A stretch of DNA of 64,000 bases from Rachycentron canadum (taxonomy: Eukaryota > Chordata > Actinopteri > Carangiformes > Rachycentridae): assembly GCA_038496675.1 (NCBI GenBank), contig CM076650.1, forward strand, positions 20,202,724-20,266,723, in the 5' to 3' direction. Under the pieces are notes generated by a model. The model did no database searches. It saw nothing but the letters and a program-made list of their open reading frames with translations, and had not been told where the DNA came from. Made by a program: the position numbers and the translations under genes. Below are positions 1-11,764 of this stretch, piece by piece; position 1 is the first letter of the stretch; each line of letters begins with the position of its first letter.

Positions 1-389
1 CACAAACATATATCATGTCACATGCAAGGGTAAATACTCTCGGGGAAACACTGGCACAAACATAAATATATGTAAAATATGTGCTCACATAGTCATATCA
101 GCCAATACAGCCACTATTTTATATATATCACAAAAGATGTTGATGATTAATGAATATTAAAAGCTAGCACCAGCTGTCGAAAGCCCAGGACATGAATTGA
201 GCAGCTTTAGGTTAAATTGGGCCTGGACATTAAAATTTAGTTCGAAACTGCACAAGCTAAATGACCAGCCAGATATAGAGCAGTGAATACCTAACATTTA
301 ACGGCTCAGCTCTATTATTAATGTACATATTGACAGCGATTAAAGTATTGAAACACTGAGGTCTGTCTTTAGCATTAAATTAACAAAAA
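1..389. other. Unannotated non-coding stretch
   Basis: AT-rich unique sequence with no open frame of note, no splice-site pair and no repeat I recognise. Confidence 0.6.
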
Positions 390-449
390 TGTGTGCATGT
401 GTGTGTGTGTGTATGTGTGTGTGTGTGTGTGTGTATGTGTGTGTGTGTA
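390..449. repeat. Interrupted (TG)n microsatellite
   Basis: TG dinucleotides run for about 60 bases, broken by a few TA steps (GTATGTG), so the tract is an old, imperfect array. Confidence 0.95.
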
Positions 450-1764
450 TCTGAAGTCGATGCCATAGTGAGTTGAGTTTATGGATAAATCTTGACTCCA
501 CTAAATAAACAGTGGCATCCAGAGGCCTGAACTCTTCCTATAGAAGAGCATATCAATCATACATCATGAAAATATTACATGATCCCATCTTCATTCATTC
601 ATACATGTGAGTCTGTGTATATTTGTGTTGTATGCTATGAGTATTTGTGCATATATGCATTTTGCACAGCAATTTTGAGTTCACCTTTTGCACAAATCTG
701 CCTAACATGGAGTTACATTGTGATGCACATAGATTTCACAAGGACTCTACAGTAGGTAAGATTTATGATGGTGCTGACAAGACATAAAACCACTGTATTG
801 ACTGGAGAATCTGCCAGACTCCTCCTCCATCAAGGCATGGCATCATGGTGACATCATCATGACGCCTGCCTCAGGGGGGTCCTCGCAGGTGGGAGGATGG
901 TCCATAAGAGATCAATAATGGAGACCAGACCTTACAATATTTCATCCAGAATTTTCTTCCTATAGTGATTCATCCACTGTATATGGTCAAAAAATATTTG
1001 TTTATTTGTTCAAGTTTATGTCTGAATTTTATTATTTTTATCTAAGAGAATGTTTTCAGAAAACCTAAAACCTATAGTCCAGCAAGACTTTACACATAAA
1101 GTGAATCAAACTTAGTTATTTTCCATCCATTGCCATGTTGTGATAGTCCTCTGATAAACACACACACACACACAACCCTCAAACCTCGATGGATGGCATG
1201 ATGTTGCTGTGACGCCACCAAATGGTGACATACAAACACATTTTGTCTTGTCCATTAGAGTTAATGTGTGCACATTCCATATACATTTGGTTGCTCCCAC
1301 ACATTGGTTTTAACTGTAAAATACCACTAGTTAAAGCTGTTTGAGATTTTAGTATGTTATTAATAAAATGTGTTTTTTTTTCTTCATAATTGCCCACTCA
1401 GTCAGCGGATTTAAATAGAAATCATTAATAATTTCTCCATAGAATAATAGCCATTTTCAAAAGAAATTTCCACTAGAGGAGTCCTGAAAAATAAACAGCC
1501 ATAAACCAAACCAAACCAAACCAAAACTAAAAAGTTTTTTTGATCACATAATGATGGAAAAGAACATGTACAAGCTAAAGGAATCTTAATAACACAAATG
1601 TTGTTTTTATCAGAAAAATATTTATTACAGTGTATAAACCCTGTTCAAAGGTATGTCTCACTGAAAAATTATACCTGTGCAGTCACAGGTCATTGTTAAA
1701 TTGCATTATAATGTGTGTGATTTCTGCAGCTTTAAAAATGGCAGCCATGTTTGCTCTCCCACAT
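450..1764. other. Non-coding stretch with short simple repeats
   Basis: No gene is seen. The minus-strand open frames at 1112-1397 include a short (CA)8 tract (1158-1174) and have no splice or start context. The remainder is unique AT-rich sequence, with a (CCAAA) run at 1503-1526. Confidence 0.6.
1503..1526. repeat. (CCAAA)n short tandem repeat
   Basis: Four to five consecutive AAACC units are visible before the sequence becomes a mixed A-rich run. Confidence 0.85.
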
Positions 1765-1778
1765 CCACTAGAGGGCAG
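1765..1778 (+). promoter_or_regulatory. CTCF-like binding motif
   Basis: The 14-mer CCACTAGAGGGCAG fits the core CTCF consensus (CCASYAGRKGGCRS) at every position. CTCF sites act as insulators or chromatin loop anchors. Whether this one is occupied cannot be told from sequence, since matches also occur by chance and inside repeats. The surrounding 1740-1850 segment is unique and slightly more GC-rich than its neighbours. Confidence 0.45.
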
Positions 1779-2593
1779 CATGTTTATTTGGGACTGCTGT
1801 GTCAGTGAAACCCCGTGGGGGCAGACTGATGCCCCTCTGAACAGCCTCAGATAGCAGATCTGGCTCAGCTGATGTCTCTCTGGAGTGTCTCCTCAAGCCA
1901 AACTTCAAATGCCAGTGACAGTGTGGTAACTCTTGTCCCTTGCAAGTGGTGTATTAACAAATAGGGGATTAGGGGCTTACTTGGTCAGTAACACTTTCCA
2001 ATCTCTGTGGGCTGTGGCACCATGCAGGCTACAGTTTTCTTTTAGCTGACTTCTTTAACTGCCACCAACACAGCAGGACAGCTGACACAACTTCATTCTG
2101 CCCTCTTAGCAGTGCGTCACTTCACAACTGTCCCTCTGTAAATAATAGCACACTCAAGCAGCTTAAATGTTACACCTATGAAATATATTACACATTAAAA
2201 AATTAGGTGCTGCAGCTGATAATGAAATTATAGAGTAGGTGCAATGAGATAATATTCATTAATAATATAATAAACTAGAATAATATTGTTCCACTTAATA
2301 AACAAATACCCCAAAATAAAATAACCAAATTTGTACAGTAACTAAGGTAACAGTGGTGTGAGTGCTGGATTGTACGCATGTTTAGATGCTTATCTATTAC
2401 GGTTGGTATCCCACATATTGCAGATGTATGGGAGTGCAGTATTATTGCAGAGACATTATGAGTATTGTGTACACATAAAGCACTATATATGTGCATCATG
2501 ACTATATAAAAGCATATGCATCCATGCATGTTGGTGAATGGGTACATTCATATACAGTAAATGACAAAAACAGAGAGAGAAGTGGCAGCCATG

Positions 2594-2595
<2 letters not shown>
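1779..2595. other. Unannotated non-coding stretch
   Basis: No gene is seen. The minus-strand open frame at 2275-2547 has no coding features I can recognise and lies beside a microsatellite. The sequence around 2190-2290 is AT-rich with scattered ATTAAT words. Confidence 0.6.
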
Positions 2596-2631
<36 letters not shown>

Positions 2632-2665
2632 TGTGTGTATGCTTGTGTGTGTGTGTGTGTGTGTG
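2596..2665. repeat. (GT)n microsatellite
   Basis: Two GT blocks are separated by CTGTGTGTATGCTT. The repeat creates spurious Val-Cys and His-Thr reading frames on both strands, which are not genes. Confidence 0.97.
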
Positions 2666-4595
2666 GCAGTTGGGACAGTATGAAGACAGCCACATCACAA
2701 ATGAGCTCTTGGGGGTGAAATCCTCAAGGTTTAGGCCCTTGTTAATTATTGAAGCAACATCATTTGCTGTTGTGCATTAGTCAGCATTGTGTCATACTCC
2801 CCTCCTGCCCCCTCACACACATAAACACCAACAATGATGTTCAATAATTTGTCAAAATAGATTTTATTGTCTTGTCCAGTGTGTGCTGGGATGCACTCCA
2901 GTCCCTCATCACCCTGAACTGGAGAAGCTGGTTAGAAAATTAATGAAGGGGGATACTATTGTTTAAAAAGGTTGATTGCAAGTCAATTAGAAACTCTAGT
3001 TTATAATAGACACTGTGTAAAAACTATTGATTTTGTCCTTTGGGTACTGTGTTTTGACTGATTCTGTTTCAAAAGAGAACATGAATCAATAAGCAATGTT
3101 AGAAGCCAAACGCACCAGCACTAACAAACAGATTACAACAGAGAGCGGGTGGAGAATCTCAACTGGCACACAGCCACATTACCTGATCAGTCTCTCACAA
3201 GTGATAATACAGATTGATACATTTTGTGTTTTCGGATGTTTGTAATTTCATACTTTATTTTTAGTATATTAGAAAACAAAACTGTACTTATTTGATGTGG
3301 ACTAAAGATAATTTTTCACTATGTGTGGGGGAAAAAACCTAACAACCAGACATTCATCTTTCCGTGTCTTTTTCTGTGGTCAATCTTTGGATGCTGCTGA
3401 GCATGTTCTTTGATCTTTTCTTAGTCCTGTTCACCGGGGCCTCGGGCAGCTTTTATTCAGGCGGAAAATGGAGGTTAGACCTAACTGGACAGAGCATATA
3501 GGAGAGGGGCAGGATGGGGGGATGGGGACATCTTGCCTGTTGTGGCCAATGTTGGTGATTCTTGGTGGAAGTAGGTGAAAGGTGTGTCAGCTTCTCCACT
3601 GTGAGAACAGTCCATCCAGTTGGCATTATTAAGATTTATGATGCCTGTTTGTGAGATGGTGGAGAGGAGGTCAGTTTATCATCCTTGGGATTTGATTGGA
3701 TTCCCAAGATGTATATATTCATCCTCAAGACAGAGTGTTCAGTCATTGTGCCTGCTGTTGGATCACATCATATGTTCCTGCTGTTTCTTCATCCATCACT
3801 TTTCTAAATGCAGACTCTGGGTCTCCACCAGAAGAAGCAGAAGAATTCTCATGTTGACAGAGTGCTCTATGTTGTAAATCAAAAGGTTTTAAAATAATTT
3901 CTCTCAACACTAGGACTGTTTTTGCATCTGTGTGTGTGTTAAGGGGGTGTTCAAGGCAGAGGGAGGGACACTGTCTCACTTGAGTTTCATTTCTGAGCAC
4001 TGCAGAAGGTCTACCACTTTATTTACTATAGTAATCATGAAAGCAGGCTGTTTCATTTTCCAGGTTGCCCTTAGGACAATCGTGGGTAGCACAATGCCGC
4101 TCATTAAAATGACTGTTATATACATATTGAAAGGGCTGAGAGGAAGAGGTTATCTCCTCTTCCACTCTCTGAAACCCACATGTGCATTAGTGAGAAAACA
4201 ACTGGGAACTTTGAATAAATCCATTGTATCAATCAGATAGAGCATGCAGTGCTCCAAGCCTTGAAATAAAATCCGGTTGTTTACATTCTTGATAGTCACC
4301 ATAGGATGTTTGCACTGGGAATAAACTGGTCTGCAGAGTTTAAATGAAGACTCACCTGGCCTCCAAGACATGTAGGAAACTTAGATGTTTTCTCATATAT
4401 ATGATTTCTCATACATTCAAAAATAGACTATAATCAATATCTTGAAAATGACAGCTGGTAATGATGGCCAGATTAGATAATGTGGAGTGTTCCTGGGGAG
4501 AGGCATGTCTGGAATTGATGGATGGATGGAACAAGTAGCCATTACTGTGATGGCACTTTTTATGCACTTGATTTGAGAAATTGGTCCATATTCCC
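2666..4595. other. Non-coding stretch, mostly unique
   Basis: Apart from the SINE-like tail at 2877-2948, this interval is unique sequence. Open frames of 85-102 codons at 3620-4240 lie on both strands over the same DNA. None has recognisable domains or convincing splice sites, so I read them as chance frames. Confidence 0.55.
2877..2948 (+). repeat. SINE/retroposon 3' tail, teleost type
   Basis: The text around GTGTGCTGGGATGCACTCC, followed by a CCCT...CACCCTGAACTGGA segment and GGTTAGAAAATTAATGAA, follows the layout of a tail shared by many fish retroposons: GCTGGGAT, CTCCAG, GACCCTGA, then GGTTAGAAAATGGATGGA. Only the 3' portion is present, and I see no tRNA-like head upstream. The family assignment is from memory of the motif. 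Confidence 0.5.
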
Positions 4596-4621
4596 TTATT
4601 ATTATTATTATTATTATTATA
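4596..4621. repeat. (ATT)n trinucleotide repeat
   Basis: About eight and a half perfect ATT units. On the minus strand they give poly-Asn and poly-Ile frames that should be ignored. Confidence 0.95.
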
Positions 4622-7600
4622 TTGAAAATGTAGCACCAAATCCCATTAAAATTGAGGATCATTTTCAGTGTTTTGTCCAGTTTTAGCAGATGCTAGACAT
4701 ACCTCTCTGGGCTGAACAAAAGCAAAAAGCAAAACAAAAAGCCTGTGTTCTCCACTATAAATAAATCCTCAATCCTCAATGTTTGGTTTGCATTAACAAC
4801 CTGGTGATAAAGCGAGGAAACATGGAAAAATAGAAGGAAACTCTAAAGACCGGGCCAATAGTGACTGCACATCTCTTACTAGCTTATCTATGTGTATGTT
4901 TCCTGGCTGAAATGTGTCCACTTTTTCTTAAATGGTGCATTTCTGCTAATTACAAACCAAGGATCCATGGACTTTAATCAATTATATCTTATATTAGCAA
5001 TTAACTTCTACTGGGCTTAATACTTCATGCTCAATGTTCAGCTGCTGGTTAAATTCATCCTAGGTTAGCATAAGTATAAGGAGTAAACAGCTAGTTTAAC
5101 TCTGAAGGTTCAAAAGATTCACTTACCAACACCGCTTAAACAATCTCATTTGTTTAATTTGAACAGACACAGTTACGACTACTTAGCCAGGATGTTACTT
5201 CTCCTGAGTTAGTTCAACAGCATTGTCTTTATTTAACCTATATATTTGATCACAGTTAACAGATAACAGATTTAAGAGATTTTTTTGTAAACTTAAATAT
5301 TTGGAGGCCTTTGGGGGTCAGAAATATATACATTATATAAAACTTCCAATAGAAATGAAAAAAAAAGAAGAAATAAATCAAATTATATTTTGTACATTTT
5401 CTTCCATAACCAGAAATGACAGCATGGCGGTATGAAGCATGTGGAGGGAACAGTAGATGGAGTAGACAGATAAGAAGATTCAGACAACACATTCATATCT
5501 ACTTACAGTGTAAAATTGATGGAGACAAGAAGAGATTCCTAGTCTCCCCAGCTGACCTTGGTGGCAGCCGAGCTGCGACTGGAGGGCAGAAACCCAAATA
5601 ACCCAGCCATGAAAATAAAAATCAATGCAGGAAGCAGATCTGTTGCCAGAAGGTAGTCCTCCAAGGTCAACAGCCCTGGGCGGGCTGGCTATCACATTTG
5701 ACTTTCCACCCAGTCACACAGACATAGACAAACAACAGACATGAAAAGAAAAATGCCCACAACTATATTCACTCCAACTCAAATTAGCAGTTTAGCCTCT
5801 AGAAGTGGTTGGAGGAATGAATCCATTATATGCTCACGTTTGGACAGAACAAAAACCATCCCATAATGCAATGTGCTACACAAGGCTCTACACAACATCT
5901 TTGCGATGATGCAAAATGAGTGTTGAAAATATCAATTAAGTGCTAAATTGGCATTTCTGTAGACTTTGCCAGAGGAAATTACCCAAAGTTCATAGCGTTG
6001 GTGACAACCACAGTTTTACCATGGTTCCCAGAGGAGGCCTGGGGGCATTAATGAATCGTTATCATGGAAGAAAAAATAGTTAAGAAACAATGAAAGATAT
6101 GAACCAAAATGTGAACAAACGTTAAAAGAAAAAACTAATTTACATGTAAATCTAAAAACATAGTGACTGGTGGTTCAGAGCCACACCTCTGTGTAGTTAT
6201 TTGTCCTATGGTGCCATGATGATGAATCTGCTTTCATTAGATCTTGTCCAACATCACTATTTTGTTAACAAACAGAGAATGAGAGGTGGAAATAAAAAAT
6301 ATCCGGAACCCACAGTTGTCCACAACACAATGGGGATTCTTCAAGGTATTGGCATATGTCACAAAGTGCTGTCCCGTTCCTCTCCACATTTTGAGCCTTT
6401 GCCCGTCACACTCAACCACTCGTCAGGTCATACCAATTAAGTCTTTGCAGGTTCAGGACTTGAACTATAGGGGGGGCATTGGGCTTGAGCCTTACACCTT
6501 ACATTAATGATGGTTAAATTCCACTTAGATTAGCTGCTTCAGTTTCAGGGTCCTGGTACATGGTCTGTACTGTCACACTGTCTTGACTTACAGGGACTCT
6601 TGAGAGAGCAGAGCCATGGGTAATGTTATTAGTAACACCTGTGCTTTTTCCTGCTATGTCTGCAGCGAAAATCATCTGTTTCATGAGGCTGCGCTGTGGT
6701 TCAGGCTCATTTAGTACACACAAGGTTAACCTGGGCTTTTAAATACACAAACCACACTGGTCAAATGAATAGCTCCACTTTTATTATACATTTAACTGAC
6801 TGCTAAATATAATAACACCAATCAAAAAGCCTGTCTCACATTCAGACTCAAAGACTCTGTATAACTCGGTATAGGGTGCAGTCCCACTTGCCATTTAATT
6901 GTAAATACTGCTGGTGGCTGTGTAGCATTGACAATTCATGAGAGATATGTATGCCCAAGGCAAGTTGATGAGCTCAGCACTCTGCACAAATGCAGCAAAT
7001 TCATATCAGTATGTCCTCTATGTAAGCATGTGAGTGTTGTGACTTCCTGAAATGTTACTACCAAGCGGAACGAGGGCAGGTAATGTATTTTGCAGCGCTA
7101 AATTGGATATAAAGCGTACCCTGCAGTAGTGCACTCAACAAACAAGCTACTAGCTGTAGATCTGTTGTAGTGTGCTTGGTCTGAGCCAACTGTATGACTG
7201 ACTAGTACATACATAGCATTCTATTTCTATCCAGACAATAAATGACAGCACAGATATAGACACATGGTTCCCCCTTCCCACACCTCCTCCATCATTCCTT
7301 TACCCAACACATCTTAACACAGAGTAAAGAGGTTGCTTAAATAGGCAGTGGTGTCTGTCTGAGCTCATTTACATCAACTTACACCTGCAGCCTAGTATGA
7401 TGCACTTACTGCTGCACTGTAGCAGCATCCATAAAGGGAGCACAGCAGTCTTTAAAGTTTTCAGTTTTCACCTGTGCTTTTCCTGCTATGATGAGTCAAA
7501 ATGTTCACTGTAAGAAAGGTCCGTTGTGGCCTAATCTTGTTTTATAATCAACTTTTAAAATGCAAGATTATTTTAATATTTTAACAAGGAAACTTTTAAT

Positions 7601-7764
7601 ATTTACCTAGAACAAAATTTTTGCACCCTTGAGGAAACAGTTGGTTTCTGGAAAGTGAACCAATAGAAGAACAGTGAACAGTGGTTTAACAAAGTTGTTG
7701 CATTTACTGGCTATATGGCACATAGAACTTAACCTTTGCTATTGCAACAATAACACACACGATA
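4622..7764. other. Non-coding stretch, unique sequence
   Basis: About 3.1 kb with no supported gene. Small open frames on both strands (for example near 5416-5695 and 6201-6723) overlap one another and carry no recognisable domain. A minus-strand donor-like site (GGTGTTG before GTAAGTGAA, near 5125) has no matching acceptor or open exon. A TA dinucleotide next to the following transposon is at 7763-7764. Confidence 0.55.
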
Positions 7765-8330
7765 TACACAGATGAGCCATAACATGACCACCTGCCTAAT
7801 ATTGTGTAGGTCCCCTTTTTGTCACTATAACAGCCCTGACCCTGGAGGCCTGGACCTCTCTAGACCTCTGAGGGTGAGCTGTGGTATCTGAACCAAGACG
7901 TGAGCAGCAGATCCTTTAAGTCCTGAAGTTGTGAGGTGGAGCCTCCATGGATCAGATCTGGGGAATTTGGAGCCAAGTCAACACCTTGAACTGGTTGTTG
8001 TTCCTCAAAGCTCCTGAACCATCGTTGCAGTGACAGGGAGCATTATCCTGCTGAAAAGAGGCCACTGCCATTAGGGAAGATATGACATGAAGGGGGGGGG
8101 ACTTAGTCTGGTTGGTGAAAGTAACATCCACATGAATGGTAGGACCCAAGGTTTCTCCACCAGCTTGTCTTCGTACACGTACACCCAGCCATCCACATCA
8201 GAACCTGCATTAATTTCTTTTGCCTTTCTGCCTAATATATCCCACCCACTGAAAAGTGGCATTGTAACAACATAATCAATGTTGTTCACTTCACCTGTCA
8301 GTGGTCACCATGTTATGGTTGATCAGTATA
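7765..8330 (-). mobile_element. Internally deleted Tc1/mariner-like transposon
   Basis: The element is 566 bp with inverted ends. The left end begins TACACAGATGAGCC and the reverse complement of the right end begins TATACTGATCAACC; both continue into CCATAACAT and GACCAC. TA dinucleotides at 7763-7764 and 8331-8332 are the expected target-site duplication. The inner text also follows a common teleost Tc1-like family in which a full copy is typically about 1.2 kb. This copy has lost most of the middle, including the helix-turn-helix region and the first catalytic segment, so it cannot encode a working transposase. It is an inert fossil, movable only in trans if at all. Confidence 0.9.
7952..8289 (-). 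pseudogene. Tc1-like DDE transposase fragment
   Basis: On the minus strand a first frame (from 8289) contains INAGSDVDGWVYV. A second frame (from 8149) contains GPTIHVDVTFT and FQQDNAPCH, the hallmark around the second catalytic Asp of Tc1 transposases, then FKVLTWLQIP, the segment that normally precedes the third catalytic residue. The reading frame shifts between the two parts near 8150. Just after LTWLQIP the DNA jumps from CCCCAGATC to GATCCATGGAGG, which removes the expected NPIE motif carrying the third catalytic residue. The DNA-binding domain and the first catalytic Asp are absent. The family call is strong; activity is excluded by the frameshift, stop and deletions. Confidence 0.88.
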
Positions 8331-8332
8331 TA

Positions 8333-9689
8333 CAGTTCACTTTATATAAATTATCTATGTTCATAACATGTCATCTTAATGGTAATAGCCAAGGATCAGA
8401 CATACCTGGCTGATGGCTTTTTAAAGCACTTGGTTTTCTTTTTGTTTTTTGTGATTTTACAGTAAACTTGATTTTCTTTCACTATTTAGTCTGGAACCCT
8501 GGATCCCTGGAGCTGTTTTTATAAATGCTGGGCAATAATTTAGTTGAATTTGCAGCAACTTAATCTCAGTAAACCAAAGAAATCTAGCAGTTTAACAATA
8601 TCATTATTGCTTTAATTACCTTCTTTGTTTAACCCATTGTTTCTAGGAGCAATTAACTCAGCAGCATTTGTGCAGCCTCTCAGAGGAAATTCTTAAAACA
8701 TAATGAGAGGAAGCATCAGTCAGCAATTATTTCAGTCATTATTAAAGGTCAGTGTAAGGTTAGACAAGTAATTGGTTGGGGTCATGTTAATGTAAAGCAG
8801 AGAAACAGAACAATTAAGGTTACGATAGGATTTAGAGAATAAATCTGGATGTTGGAAATAATGGATTTATTGGAGCAGAGCTTCAGGAGATTTTGGCACA
8901 AACTGTTGGAAACTTTCATCCGAAGATGATTTTTGAACATTGTTCCTTCTTACTTACAAGCAAAGTATATTGTAGAAATCTTGTTTTCTCTAACAGGAGT
9001 TTCATACCTTATAAACTCAGATGTAATGCTGTTTCTTGACATCCAGTATTTGTCATGCTACAAGAACATGTGCCAATCATTCTGTGGCATCTGTGCACAG
9101 ACTGGAAACTCAGTTTAGAGAGTGGGACAGAGATAAAACACAATCATAATATTAATAATAATAAGAAGAAGAATATTTGATTTATTTGGAGTGGAATTAA
9201 ACACAATTTGACTAGAGCCATTTATATTATCTCTCAGAAAGCAAATTCCATTTTACAAGTTGGTTCCAATTTAGCTTGGTTTTGGTTTGTCAGATGTTCC
9301 AGATATAAAGTCAGAGTGAGAGGGTGAGTGAGTGTTAAACACAATGATTAAGCTCATGTAGCATCAGAGGGGTCACGGCTTTTAGAATAGAAGCACAGAT
9401 CTTTCTCTGCTGTCTTGGTAGCTCAGGCAGACATTTTTCCTCCATCTTTCCTCCATGTGTGTCTGGAGTTACAGCAGTGGTGTTATTATTAGTTATTATT
9501 AAGTTTCATCTTAACACAGATATAGCTGTGTTTCAAACAAGAGCAGCACATCTATCTATCACTCACTGTTTGTTTAGTGTGAGTTATAACCCAACAGTAA
9601 TCCTTTCTGAGGATAAATCCATGTTACTACTATTCAGCCCCACTAACAACACGGACTGAATTTGAAAGCTGGAATCGAAGCTGTGAGGT
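8333..9689. other. Unannotated non-coding stretch
   Basis: Unique AT-rich sequence with ATTAATAATAATAAGAAGAAG near 9150. Small open frames at 8933-9118 and 9459-9659 have no domain or splice support. Confidence 0.6.
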
Positions 9690-10110
9690 GGAAAACTCAC
9701 TGAGGTCCAGTGCAGCACCGAGCAGGACATGTGTACTCAGCTCTTTGTAGCAAGCGCAGTCCCTTAATTACCGTGCAAAGGTCAAGACGAGGCAGCCCTG
9801 AATATGCTTATCTACCAGGATCTTTGGAGGCTGCACAGGTGAGCACACCAAGCTGACAATCAATCATAGGCCACATGGGACGGGCCCCTGAGCACCTGCC
9901 TGCCGCGTCATTCACATAAACCACGATTCCACAGCGATCAGTTGGTGAGGAGAGACGTCACTCTCTGAGTAACGATTTCTCTTGCAGTGGATTTCCTGAT
10001 ATATATCAGCATGCTAGCTTGTCACTTGAAGGGCATTACATTTGCAATCCGGAGACAGCAGGCAGATATATGGTAATGGGCCCACATTAGCAGGAAACTG
10101 CCAGCTAGCA
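9690..10110. promoter_or_regulatory. Conserved-element-like block with PBX/MEIS motifs
   Basis: This non-repetitive block is more complex and richer in CpG than its flanks. It holds dense factor-like words: TTAATTA and AAAGGTCA (9765-9785), and TGACAATCAATCAT (9854-9867). The reverse complement of the last joins a PBX-HOX word (TGATTGAT) to a MEIS-like TGTCA. Such clustering is typical of developmental enhancers in fish, but conservation cannot be tested here. The part at 9988-10072 is also flanked by splice-like sites. Confidence 0.3.
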
Positions 10111-11403
10111 CAGCGTGTGGTCTTAAAACATATTCCACCCTTGAAAACACTTGCGCAGTTGTTAACAGTCTGTCAATGTTGACATTATTCCAAGACTTAT
10201 TGTCTGATTTAGTGTTGTGATTTACCTTTGTGGTGTAGCCATGACAAAGAATTCTCTTGAAAATGCACAGTGTTGGAAGCAGCTGTCTATGAGTGCTGCC
10301 AATGTGTTTTTGAAGGGATGTTTTCCATTTGGTTTTGAAGGTTGACCTTTGCTGCAGTTGTTATGTGTCAAATAATTGTGTACAAGTAACAAGGTCCAAA
10401 ATTAGCTGAGTATAGTTACTGAATAACAGCCTTGTGAAATCTGGAATATGCTGATTAATTCAACTCATTTAGTCATTTCCCCTCAGACAGGAGCCAGAAC
10501 ATGGCAAAGAAAGTTGAAAGGCAGTTATCTGGATGAAAGTTAGCAGCTCATGGACGGGATCAGGCAAGTGATGCCATGCTTTAAAGGAACTTTAAACTAC
10601 AACAAAAAAATTGACTTACCTTGCCCCGGAGAAAACTATATAATTATTTGCTTTGACCTTTATACATTATGCAATAACAGTAATCTGTATCACTGTAGTA
10701 GTATCCAATGTATATTTCTATGGGTGAAACACATGTCAGCATCTGTTTTTTTAATTTGCGTCAGTCTGTTTAAAACATTGTAATTGGTTGGTTTGTAGAT
10801 GTGGCTGATAATGACCATCACATTGTAAGTGAGTTTTTCATCCAAACGTTGTACAAACTGAAATCACATTTTGAGGAAACCAGCATTAGAAAATGCAAAT
10901 GAATGTTTGTTTTGATCCACTGCAGTTCAGTGAATAGTAGCTGGCTGAGATAAACAGCTAGTGGCCCTAATTCTACAGTCAGGTTCCGTTAAACCACTGT
11001 TGAAGGAAAGAGATGCTTAATCAACTTTTAAACAGGATGTTATCAATTATTGCAATATGTACATTTTATACCAAACTTCAAATTGTGTTAAACTCGTGGC
11101 TACAATGAGAAATTCTTCCATTCATTTATTAAAAAAAAAAAAAAAAGCATTTCTTGATCTTGTTCTAAGCTGCTGAGACAACACCAAACACACATTTATC
11201 CTCCTTTGCAACCGCACCTAATGTGTGAACTAGAGAGCTGAGGCTGATGGGAAACAGCTGTGTAGGAAGTCACATGACAAGATGATGTGCAGAGGTGAAA
11301 AACTCACTGAGGGCTCCTAGTGGGCAAGTGTGGTGCAGAGGCAAAGAAGGTAGCAGAAACATATTTTAACCCTCATCACCAAGCTCCTGGACTTCTCCCA
11401 TAG
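10111..11403. other. Unannotated non-coding stretch
   Basis: A strong-looking minus-strand donor (GGCAAG before GTAAGTC, near 10616) is present, but the upstream sequence is full of stops in all frames. I do not call an exon. A 16-base A run is at 11131-11146. Confidence 0.55.
11131..11146. repeat. Poly(A) run, 16 bases
   Basis: Sixteen uninterrupted A residues follow CATTTATT. No retroposon body is recognisable on either side. Confidence 0.9.
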
Positions 11404-11764
11404 GTTTTGTTTTACTGTCCCTACTGTGCATCAAACGTCAACCCTGCTACTGTCGCTCCTCTAGGTAGAGCATTAAATACTGTAGTTGCAGTTGTAGTCC
11501 GTGCAGCAGTATGCGATGTGTTAACAGACAATATGATGCAAAGGTCAGAATCTCTGTCAGCAGCTAAGGTTGCATCCCTTGAGGGATGTTTTCTTACTAG
11601 ACAGGATGAACAATACCGCTTCAGGGGCATGTGATTGTGACTCGTGTATGGATGCCGGCCTCACCGCATGGAAATGTGAATGCCTCCGTCACCATGACAG
11701 ACATTCTCATTCAGCAAGACCTCAGGATTGCATGTGGAATGACGTTAGAAGTAGGAATCACTAA
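11404..11764 (+). other. CpG-containing block open in several frames
   Basis: Behind an acceptor-like CTTCTCCCATAG (ending 11403) a plus frame stays open to a TGA at 11632-11634. It begins with VLFYCPYCASNVN and so carries a CxxC pair. The opposite strand is open over 11421-11630, and a third frame is open at 11570-11764. CpGs are more frequent than in the neighbourhood. I recognise no protein family. It could be a terminal exon, an old coding fragment of a mobile element, or a conserved non-coding block; nothing decides between these. Confidence 0.2.

Noticed and set aside
10550..10783. Minus-strand exon ending at the strong GGCAAG/GTAAGTC donor
   Set aside because: Stops in every frame upstream and no good acceptor at a suitable distance.
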